64,000 nucleotides of DNA from Angomonas ambiguus. Its lineage: Eukaryota; Euglenozoa; Kinetoplastea; Trypanosomatida; Trypanosomatidae. Of the stretch, positions 28,734 to 36,712 are shown piece after piece. Location: assembly GCA_019695575.1 (NCBI GenBank), contig JADNSB010000083.1:1-64000 (forward strand). Direction: 5' to 3'. Within the stretch, counting starts at the first letter, position 1. Every line of letters begins with the position of its first letter. Position numbers and translations under genes: made by a program. The notes beneath the pieces are model-generated. The model saw only the letters and a program-made list of their open reading frames with translations. It was not told the origin of the DNA and did not search any database.

Positions 28734-28881
28734 GTGGAACAAAAAAAAGAAAAGGGTTTAGAGAGGGGGGACAAAAAAAAAAAATGTACTAGGAAGAACA
28801 ACAGTGGACAACGCACACTCCAATAATGACAACAGAAAAGAATAGAAAACGAACCCGAAAACAGATAGTTAAAAGTAAGGA

Positions 28882-30687
28882 TTAAGATGTAAATAAACCA
28901 ACCACCCCTCCTGCAGACAGTACCTGGTTGGCACTCAAAGGCTCTAGTTCCTCTTTAAAGTATGCAGACAAACTGGCCTCTATAGAGTAGGTTTGGTTAA
29001 AGAATTCTTCAATCCCCTCTATAATTTTGTTTAGGCTCTGCAGCGGCGCTTCGTGCTCCGGGGAGAAGTCCGAAGAGACGTTGTCCAGTCCGCGTAGACT
29101 GCTGATAAAGGTTTCTGCCGCCTCCAGCACAATACGGTACGCCAATAAGCCACTAACAATTTTCTTGGCTACAATCAGACCCATCCGCTTGTCCTGTATC
29201 CCTGTAAAAAAGGACTTGAAGTCAAAGTTATCTGTGTTAGCCTTTTCCAGTTGTTCAAACACTAGCATCTCCACATCTCCCTTCAAGTACTGCAGTCGCG
29301 AATTATTAGACCAGCGGTGGGCCTCGCCGGAGGCCGAGGAACAACTTGCCCCAGTGGATGACAGCATGAAAGAGTGTAAAAACAACCCCTGTAATTCGTT
29401 TCTTGTGATACTTTTCGTATCCACTTCCTCCAACTTTTTGAAGTCAATAAAGCCCTCTACATAAGGTGCAATAAAGAACAGGAATGAAAACGAAAGACAC
29501 ACGGTGGGCGAAACGGTCACGTCCTCTCCAATAACGAGAGGTGGTCCATTCAAATGTTTCCAATAAATCATTTCCAGACACGACAGAAAGGCGCGTACTG
29601 TGTCAAAAATATCCTTTTCAAACCCGGACCTCCCCAGTACGCGGATTACCTTTTGATAAAACTGATCGCTTAGAGTGATGCCATCCTCCCCGCCCATCAC
29701 GGATAGGGCAGAGGGGCAATACTCTTGAATGCTGCTAATAATCTCACAGATGTACCCGAAAAAATTAGGGATATCGACATACTCCTCACAGTCAATGGCT
29801 GCAGTTACGTAAGACCGCAATTCACGACACACATCGTGAAAAACTGCGTCTTCTGTTCTCGCCTGCTGAAGTATAAACCCAAAATACTTCCGTTCCATTC
29901 CGCACTTGTTAGTTCTTAATAAAACGGGTAACAGGTTCGAAACCACCTCTAACAGATTATCTTTTTTTTTTAACTCTGACGCCACCATAACCGCAGATAC
30001 TTCATCCACGATATGGTAACCACTCAACTCTCCCCACAAAGAGAGTTGATTAGAGAAACCAGGGTTAGGCCCAACAACCGGTCTTGACGAACGAACAAAG
30101 GAAAGCACATCATCCCTATTAAGACCCGTTTTCTTCATCAGGTACGCCATAACAACCGATACTGATCTACTAACCCCAACCATACAGTGGACGCCAACAC
30201 AGTGCTCCACGGGAAGTGAGGACTTCTGTTTCGAAAAGTCTTCCCTGTTTTGGAACACCACCTCCATAAGCGAACACAATTCGGGGAAGTGCTGCGAAAT
30301 ATCGTAAGTAGGAATATCCAAAGCAGGGACGCTTCTCACGAATACTCTTCTACTCGAACTTTCGGGAATTTCGACTGCAGAGTAGTTGTCTAAATCCTCT
30401 ACAAACTCCTCAAGAGTATTGATATTCTTTTCAATCACTTCTCCGTTGTGAAAAGACACGACTTTAAATGGAGGGTCTTCCTTTTGGGAGCAAAGATTAA
30501 CTACAAGAGAAATGCCTCTATCTGCACACATCTTTCGGTCTCTCATCAACTCCTCACAAGTTAAAAATAGCCCAGGCACAATTTCACTCATACATTTCCA
30601 GGGCACTGAATCATCCGCAGCTTCACTTCCGCTGCCGGGAAAAAGTGTCTCCAGAGTATCCCAACGTAACTTTTCGAACCAAACCAT
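28882..30687 (-). CDS. Dual-specificity phosphatase with long unknown C-terminal extension
   Basis: This 601-aa protein starts at the ATG at 30687; an upstream in-frame GTG is not used. Residues 33-215 form a dual-specificity phosphatase domain. It has IVPGLFLTCEE, GISLVVNLC, and a DIPTYDISQHF general-acid region (D124/D129). The P-loop VHCMVGVSRSVSVVMAYLM carries catalytic C168 and R174, an intact HCx5R. GLNRDDVLSFVRSSRPVVGPN follows. About 380 further residues are helical and unrecognised. It should remove phosphate from protein Ser/Thr/Tyr, but lipid or RNA substrates cannot be excluded. The pyrimidine tract and acceptor are at 30813-30812. Confidence 0.87.
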   Translation of the reverse strand: MVWFEKLRWDTLETLFPGSGSEAADDSVPWKCMSEIVPGLFLTCEELMRDRKMCADRGISLVVNLCSQKEDPPFKVVSFHNGEVIEKNINTLEEFVEDLDNYSAVEIPESSSRRVFVRSVPALDIPTYDISQHFPELCSLMEVVFQNREDFSKQKSSLPVEHCVGVHCMVGVSRSVSVVMAYLMKKTGLNRDDVLSFVRSSRPVVGPNPGFSNQLSLWGELSGYHIVDEVSAVMVASELKKKDNLLEVVSNLLPVLLRTNKCGMERKYFGFILQQARTEDAVFHDVCRELRSYVTAAIDCEEYVDIPNFFGYICEIISSIQEYCPSALSVMGGEDGITLSDQFYQKVIRVLGRSGFEKDIFDTVRAFLSCLEMIYWKHLNGPPLVIGEDVTVSPTVCLSFSFLFFIAPYVEGFIDFKKLEEVDTKSITRNELQGLFLHSFMLSSTGASCSSASGEAHRWSNNSRLQYLKGDVEMLVFEQLEKANTDNFDFKSFFTGIQDKRMGLIVAKKIVSGLLAYRIVLEAAETFISSLRGLDNVSSDFSPEHEAPLQSLNKIIEGIEEFFNQTYSIEASLSAYFKEELEPLSANQVLSAGGVVGLFTS

Positions 30688-31058
30688 TTTCACCTCTGTT
30701 AGTGACTGCCGTGTCCTATTTATTAATTTATTTATTTTTGGTGTATGGATTGATTATTGCTACTATTATTATTGTAGTTGTAATTGTAATTATTACTTTT
30801 TTTTTTTTAGGCTGCAAGTTGATTAAGAAAGGGGTAGGGGATGAAAAAGAGAAAAAAAAAAGACAAAGTGACAATAGCACGACAGTATGAGTTAAAAAAA
30901 AAAAAAAAGCGGATGAAACTGTTTTACAATGTGTGTGTTAGTGTGTAGATGTGTGTAATATTCTACTCTGTGACCGCTTAGCAGTAGTAGAAGAAATGCT
31001 ATAGTCACTATTATGATTATTATTATTTCTGCATTCAAGTGTGACATTACCCCTTTTT
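30688..31058. other. Intergenic spacer with trans-splice acceptor
   Basis: In the minus sense, a long pyrimidine tract (about 30825-30870) ends in acttgcag with AG at 30813-30812. This acceptor belongs to the phosphatase gene. The rest is AT-rich with no gene recognised. Confidence 0.55.
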
Positions 31059-32606
31059 TCACTCATCACTTTTGATCCAGCCCAGAACGTTTTTCGTTAC
31101 GTTCGATGCCACATTTTGATTTCTTGAGTTGTTCATTGTTCTTCGTCCGAAATGTTCAATCGATTTTTTTCTTTCTGAAAATTCCACCTTGTGAAGTAAA
31201 TGTCTCGCTTCAAACTGTTCCTCTGATAAAAATCCCGAATGTATTCCCCTTTCCGAAAGGGACCGGGTTGAATTTCTATTTTTGCTACAATCTAACAAAA
31301 ATGTTTCAAACGAGAAGGGCTTATCTAAACCCTCACGTATGCTTTCCATGGAGCCTTCATGTGCTCTCTTTACGCAAAGTGTGGCATGTGAATCTAAATT
31401 TCTGGCCACATTGTCCAGACCAAAAGGATCCTTAATACAGAAATTAAAATACGGTGGTCTTCCACTTGTATTTTTTTCGCGGTTCCACCCCATCGCCATT
31501 TTTGTGAGATTGACATTACTGGTGCATACCACACTATTTAAGTAATCAAATTCTGTACCATAGTATTCCAAAAATCTGGTAAACAAGAATCCGACTTTGT
31601 TAAGCTCATCGGAGTTACTACACTCCGGTAACGGAATGTACTCCGCATTCGGGGAGAGTGAAATAGGCTCCGCTGAGGAAGACAATTTCGGTAATTCTTC
31701 GCATTTTACAAGAAAGTGAACCAACATAATGGTCAAGGCGTAGCTAGCGAGAAACCCATCGATTGGGTTGACAATGCCAGACTCTCTCCCCCATTTTTTT
31801 AAAGCGAGCAAGATGTGTCGAGAATACGGATATTTTAAAAGGGCGCTTTTAAGAACATAAGAATTTCTCAGTCCAGTAGAAGAAAGACAAAAGTCAAACG
31901 GAAATCTGTAAATTTCAGGTCCGTTTTTCGGGTCTACTGGAACGCGAAGCGGGATTTCAACATCTCCAAAGGTTTTAAAATGTGTGAGAGCATACAATAA
32001 ACTAAGCGTGGAATGGAACCTTATAGTAGCCAATTGATGTGAGTTGTTCCAATCAATACTAGACGCATTGTATTTGTCTTTCGTATAATTTTCAAACTGC
32101 AAAAACTCCTGTTCCTCCAGCTGTCGAGAAAATTGGAAAATACCCTCTGTGGATAAGGAGTGCAACGGTGTTCCAGGAAGCGCTCTGCTAGTTCTATCTG
32201 CTTTGACTACTGGGACACGCGCCTTTGGTAGAGCGCGACACTTAATTCCAAACCTACGCAGCTCCCTTGAAACCCTAGAAACAATCACCCCACATTCTTC
32301 TAACTCCGGTTCGATATCTAAAATGCCGGCAAAGTCTGCATCTCCACCCACTTCAAAAATACCAAGCGTCACTAAGCCTCCAAACATGAAAACATTCATA
32401 TCATAGCCTATAGACTGTACTAAGCACTCCAACTGCTCACGGGCTGCACAGCATTCTTCGAAAGCGACTTTACCAGTGTCGCAATACCTAGCAAATTGCA
32501 CAATCTCTTTTCCGACCTTTGACCATCTATTGTCTCCCAACGGTGGCAAAGTGGAAATTCTACGAACCCCCCGTCCTAAGCATCGAGAATAAACTAACCG
32601 TTTCAT
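31059..32606 (-). CDS. RET2: Mitochondrial terminal uridylyltransferase, RET2-like (RNA editing)
   Basis: This 515-aa protein has a basic presequence (MKRLVYSRCLGRGVRRIST). The nucleotidyltransferase motif is GGLVTLGIFEVGGDADFAG with catalytic D89 and D91, and the third Asp is D238 in FPFDFCLS. About 145 residues sit between them, consistent with the inserted middle domain of RET2. That protein adds uridines at U-insertion sites in the RNA-editing core complex. The LRNSYVLKSALLKY, KKWGRESGIVNPIDGFLASYALTIMLVHFL and Gly/Pro/PDZ-like C-terminal segments (YFNFCIKDPFGLDNVARN) are typical of TUTases. The paralogue MEAT1 is the main alternative, but it is described as lacking the middle domain. Confidence 0.78.
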   Translation of the reverse strand: MKRLVYSRCLGRGVRRISTLPPLGDNRWSKVGKEIVQFARYCDTGKVAFEECCAAREQLECLVQSIGYDMNVFMFGGLVTLGIFEVGGDADFAGILDIEPELEECGVIVSRVSRELRRFGIKCRALPKARVPVVKADRTSRALPGTPLHSLSTEGIFQFSRQLEEQEFLQFENYTKDKYNASSIDWNNSHQLATIRFHSTLSLLYALTHFKTFGDVEIPLRVPVDPKNGPEIYRFPFDFCLSSTGLRNSYVLKSALLKYPYSRHILLALKKWGRESGIVNPIDGFLASYALTIMLVHFLVKCEELPKLSSSAEPISLSPNAEYIPLPECSNSDELNKVGFLFTRFLEYYGTEFDYLNSVVCTSNVNLTKMAMGWNREKNTSGRPPYFNFCIKDPFGLDNVARNLDSHATLCVKRAHEGSMESIREGLDKPFSFETFLLDCSKNRNSTRSLSERGIHSGFLSEEQFEARHLLHKVEFSERKKSIEHFGRRTMNNSRNQNVASNVTKNVLGWIKSDE

Positions 32607-33847
32607 TGTCAGAGTGTAAGGAACCTAAAAATAGATACAAAGAATGTACCAAACTATGAAAGTAAAACGATGAGATGGGTAAGAGATAAAATGAAGTTAC
32701 AGACTACAGCAGTAAAATTCAAAAAAGGATACCAACGGCACTAATGTGAATATTAATAGTAATAATAAAAATAATAATAAGGTAAAAGTCAAAGAAAAAA
32801 AAAAGTACAGACTGTACGAGAACAGGAAAAGGCTTATAATGTGCAGAGCAACCACAAACGTAAGCAGATGTGTACGCACATAATAGAACATACAACTTTA
32901 CTCCATTTTTTTTTGTCCGAAGTGGCAGAAAATTGGGTTAGTATTCCTCAACAAAAAAAAAAAAAGCTCCTACCTTCCACTAGGTTTTACGTTTACATTC
33001 TATTTTACTTAATTTTTTAGCACTCTATAATCAATAAACGTTTTATTTCTGAATGAAAATCCATTCAACTGTAGGACATAATTCTTACGGGGTAAAGTAA
33101 GGAAATTTGCGATTTTTTTTCTTTTTTATAGTTTATCTTGTTTATCTAGCAAAAAGAATAGTGTCACTATTTTTCATTACTCAGTTTCACTAAGTTACGG
33201 TTCTAAAATGTAAAAAAAAATAATTAAATGTTGAAGTTTGCTTTTTGAAGTATATAATTATTATTTTTAATTTTGAAGGGGGGAATTGAAACTAGCTAGT
33301 TGTTACGTTTCCAGCAGAATAAACTTTGGCAACATATTATTCTAATAAATAAATACGTACAAGAGTAATCGTAGTAATATTAACAAATTTCGGAAAGCAA
33401 ACCACAGATGACAGGTTTGGTAAACCCATCAATTAATTCTCGTTTAAACAAAGAAAGGAGAATTAAGTACAATACTATATGATTACCTATTGATACTTTC
33501 AATCCGTAGCGCAAAGCAAAATAGTAATTTATAACAGCCTCTGTTTCTTCATTGTTGTATTTTACTTACTTATGTGTTGTAGAACTAAATTAGTGTGCGT
33601 GTAATTAATTCAATGTCGATAGTTTAACCCTCCCAAGCTGAGTGCGCAAATCATAAAGTTAACACACAAATGTAGTAATGAATTTTAATTAAAATTCGAT
33701 TTGTCAAGTGTGCGACAGGCTACCCCTTAGCAAGTAGAGAAAAAAAAAAAACCACAACCAAAATTGAGTAAATATTAATAATAATAATAATAGGAGAAAA
33801 AGGAAGGACAGTGTTCGTGTTTCGCTTTTACCCAGAAGTGCTTTTGT
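32607..33847. other. Long AT-rich gene-free interval near the strand switch
   Basis: About 1.24 kb without a convincing gene, the longest such stretch here. It has the RET2 acceptor AG (32626-32625), (TAA/TTA) runs near 32755-32780 and 33775-33792, and an A-rich tract at 33741-33751. I saw no tRNA-like B-box, snoRNA-like motif or open frame with coding character. Confidence 0.55.
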
Positions 33848-34429
33848 TTAAAACTTGAGATTCCTTATATTGTTTAGGGCGTTTTCATAATTCAATTTTC
33901 TGTCTAATGTCACGTCAGAAGCGCAAAAACGGGTACCAAAGTAGGAGTCGTCATCAGAATTTTTAAATATGGTAGATAGAAAAAAGGTCTTCCGTTGTGT
34001 GAGAAAGTCATCGTCGATATCCGTATTCTGGACCTCTTTATCAGACGTGGTTTCCGCCAGGTATTCTCGCACTAGAGCCGCTACTGCCTGACTCCGCTTG
34101 TTGGAGTAGGACAAAATCTTGCACGACTTTTCCTGTGCAACCGGGGTGCTCTCTGGAATATGGTTGATTTTCACGACTCTATTATTTAGCTCGTTATAAG
34201 GATTATCATACTCGGAAGTAGTGAGAGATTCTCTCGAGCGATCGTTCTCTTTTGTATTTCCTTTGGTTTCTAAAACGGGAGGGACTTCAGAGGCAACTGT
34301 GGTTTCCATTGGGCTATGTTCACGTTCATTTCTCGTTCCTGTGCTAAGAGGTGTTGCACTGTAATTTTGCTGTAAATTGGGTGCTGGGGTGCGTTTTCCG
34401 CTGTTTCTATAATACATGTCGGCGAGCAT
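33848..34429 (-). CDS. Hypothetical protein (193 aa) at the strand switch
   Basis: I do not recognise this protein. It is polar and Asn/Ser/Thr/Glu-rich, largely disordered in the first 95 residues. A short conserved-looking C-terminal part follows (ILSYSNKRSQAVAALVREYLAETT, then FLTQRKTFFLSTIFKN). I place the start at the ATG at 34429 (CACCATG). In the minus sense a C-rich tract followed by cttaag (AG about 24 nt upstream) looks like a splice site, and translating that tract gives only a Pro-rich leader. An in-frame ATG at 34492, after another AG, is a real alternative (214 aa). It is the first gene of the minus-strand cluster. Confidence 0.6.
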   Translation of the reverse strand: MLADMYYRNSGKRTPAPNLQQNYSATPLSTGTRNEREHSPMETTVASEVPPVLETKGNTKENDRSRESLTTSEYDNPYNELNNRVVKINHIPESTPVAQEKSCKILSYSNKRSQAVAALVREYLAETTSDKEVQNTDIDDDFLTQRKTFFLSTIFKNSDDDSYFGTRFCASDVTLDRKLNYENALNNIRNLKF

Positions 34430-34668
34430 GGTGAAGGGGTGGGTTCGGGGGCTTAAGATGGGGCGGGGTGGGGAGGAAGGGTGAAGATACATTTCTCCAA
34501 AATTTTAAAAAGAAAATGTTTGGGGTAAACCGTAGCAAAGGTAAATATATTAAAAAAAATATAAATAATGATGATGTGTGTGTGTGTGTTTCCGTCGTAA
34601 TTTCATTTTATTGTTCTTTCTATTTCTTCCTGCCCTCCCACCCTTTCTAACACTAGAGATCGCGTTTT
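34430..34668. promoter_or_regulatory. Divergent strand-switch region, probable bidirectional transcription start
   Basis: All genes to the left are on the minus strand and all genes to the right on the plus strand, with at most about 240 bp between them. The left part (34436-34482) is G-rich on the plus strand. The middle has a (TG)n tract (34575-34589), and the right part is a T/C-rich tract that can serve as the splice signal for the 427-aa gene. In trypanosomatids, divergent switches are RNA polymerase II start sites without classical promoters. Assignment here is by gene orientation. Confidence 0.75.
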
Positions 34669-35952
34669 ATGATCAAGAGACGTGGGGAAACGCGGGTGAG
34701 CCTGGCCCAGCTCTATGTGAACAACTTCATCATCGATCCGTCCAAACGCCTTGGGGCCTCCCGCGTGGTACCAGACCTTTCCGTCCTAGGCGCAGGGGTC
34801 GAAGAAGAGGTGGGAAAGGTCTGCGGCTCTCTAACGTTTTTGGATTCGTTTATCACAGCAAAGTCCACTAATCCCGGTGTGGAGATGCCTGCCGCCGTAT
34901 GCTCCGTTCTTTCCCTTTTAACCCAACAGCTGCTTATCCGCCGGGGCGCCTACTTTTCCATAACGTGCTTTGAAAAGTGTCTTTTTTCTGTCCGTGGGAC
35001 ACATGTTGACCTGAATAAATATTGGCCGCACGCAGAGAGGTACCTTGTTGTGAACGGACTTCGTAGTGTTCTTTTTCTGGGAAGACTTTCGTACCGCCGT
35101 CGTCGTTTGTTAAGATATATCAAGAATAACAGAAATATGATGTCCATTTTGCGCTTCACCTTTGAACGGTGCTTTACCAAACTTTGCGAATCTGTGTTTC
35201 CCGAGGTCATCATTACTGCCACCAGTTTTTCCGATCTATTTGACCAAACAATTTCCAGAACCGCTGTGCTGTGCGAAATATTGGACAAGTACTTTTATGA
35301 AACTGTTGATAATTATAATTTGTACACCATTACACTTTTTGAGCTAGTGGCGTGCGGATTCTTCACCGCTTTTCAGCATTCCTGTTGGGAATTTTTTGGT
35401 AAACACGATTGCGAAGGTGCGTCCATAAAGTCAGTTCCATCTCTAAAACAATGCTTTGAGTCTTTAGTATTTACCCTATGCTCTGACCTTAATATCTACA
35501 AAAGGACTCAAATTCTTTTACTTGTATGTAAAATGTGTTTCGAGAAACGATTTGGTTCCAGCCAGTCAGAGAAGAAAAGTCCTCCTAGGGAAGTGATTCT
35601 TCCTGAGACGTATCAGCGGGACAATTTTTTGCTCTTTGGTCAAAGTCGATGTCTGGTTTCAGAACAACTAGTTTCACGGTCAACACAAATTACCCGAGCG
35701 TTGCCTTTATTTGTTATCAGAGGTACTGACTGTTTGAAAAGGGTGAGGGAAGAAACCCAATTTGATACCTCCACGTTTCACGAGTCACGGCCTAGTGAAG
35801 AGGCACTTCAGCAGTGTACCACTGAAGATGAAGAAGTTTTAATTACTCGCTGCGAGGATGAATCTCCTTTTATTTTGACCGAAGAAGAAAGTGTGTTAAA
35901 ACGCCAAATTATTGAAGCAATGGAACGAGAGGGACCTACGAGGTCAAGGTGA
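34669..35952 (+). CDS. Hypothetical protein (427 aa)
   Basis: I do not recognise this protein. It is the first gene of the plus-strand cluster. The fold looks mainly helical, with many hydrophobic and cysteine-containing segments (AAVCSVLSLLTQQLLIRRGAYF, FLGRLSYRRRRLLRYIKNN, ITLFELVACGFFTAFQHSCWEFF) but no clear transmembrane helix. The last ~80 residues are acidic and polar. FIIDPSKRLGASRVVPDLSVLG near the N-terminus might be a substrate- or partner-binding strand, but no motif is diagnostic. Coding sequence here is visibly more AT-rich than in the GC-richer genes further out. Confidence 0.62.
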   Translation: MIKRRGETRVSLAQLYVNNFIIDPSKRLGASRVVPDLSVLGAGVEEEVGKVCGSLTFLDSFITAKSTNPGVEMPAAVCSVLSLLTQQLLIRRGAYFSITCFEKCLFSVRGTHVDLNKYWPHAERYLVVNGLRSVLFLGRLSYRRRRLLRYIKNNRNMMSILRFTFERCFTKLCESVFPEVIITATSFSDLFDQTISRTAVLCEILDKYFYETVDNYNLYTITLFELVACGFFTAFQHSCWEFFGKHDCEGASIKSVPSLKQCFESLVFTLCSDLNIYKRTQILLLVCKMCFEKRFGSSQSEKKSPPREVILPETYQRDNFLLFGQSRCLVSEQLVSRSTQITRALPLFVIRGTDCLKRVREETQFDTSTFHESRPSEEALQQCTTEDEEVLITRCEDESPFILTEEESVLKRQIIEAMEREGPTRSR

Positions 35953-36712
35953 TTATTTTCCTGGCTCCCTGAGGAGCCAATTTTGATGAGTAACAATCAG
36001 CTACTGTACACTTCTGCATTCACTTCTATACACATGTACATAATTTTTTTTTTTTCCACTACTGTTTCCCCTACTTCTATTACTACCATTTTCAGTAATT
36101 TTAATTCATTGTTCTTTCCTCTTTTCATTTCTTACTAATTTTTCACTGTACTTTGTGCAATAATATATATATATATATATATTATTTTCCACCTTTAACT
36201 TCAAAGTAGCTAAGTATATCTCAAAAACTTAAAAAGTACATTTTTTTTTTTGCTTGTTGTTAGGGTACACGTACTGGTCGACACGTTTTGCTACGAATTC
36301 TTCCTTTGCAACGTTTTTTTTTTTCTCATTTGAAACCCCTTAAAAGCCATTCATATATAAACATTCCTAAAGAAAATAAGGAGACCTCACAAAACTAGTT
36401 TTCTACCTTTTTTCTGTAAAAAAAAAAAATAGGGTAATTTGTAGTCGAGTAACCCCGAAAGGTAAATTCAAAAAAAAAAAAAAGGAAAATATAGCACCTT
36501 TAAGTGGGTCTCAATATATATACATATTAATAGAATAGGTTACTAAACAACCTTTTAATTTTATTAATAGTAACACTAATAAAAAAAAGTACTAGATATT
36601 CCTTAGCAGACAGGAAGTTCCTTCTATCTACGTTACTACCAGTTTGAAAGATAAATAATAATTATAATAGTAATAATAATAATAATAATATTAATATTAA
36701 TTTCAAGTTAAA
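35953..36712. other. AT-rich intergenic spacer with microsatellites
   Basis: About 760 bp without a gene. It contains (AT)n at about 36163-36182, several T- and A-runs, a likely acceptor ctaccag (AG 36641-36642) for the SNF2 gene, and a (TAA)n tract at about 36667-36692 that would lie in its 5' UTR. No RNA gene was recognised. Confidence 0.55.

Noticed and set aside
28709-28816. Signal-peptide-like leader on the EF-hand protein
   Set aside because: The hydrophobic leader is the translation of the pyrimidine tract. The acceptor at 28733-28732 removes its ATG.
32607-33847. tRNA or snRNA genes in the long spacers
   Set aside because: I looked for tRNA B-box-like sequence and paired arms in this and the 35953-36712 spacer and saw none. 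A covariance-model scan would be decisive.
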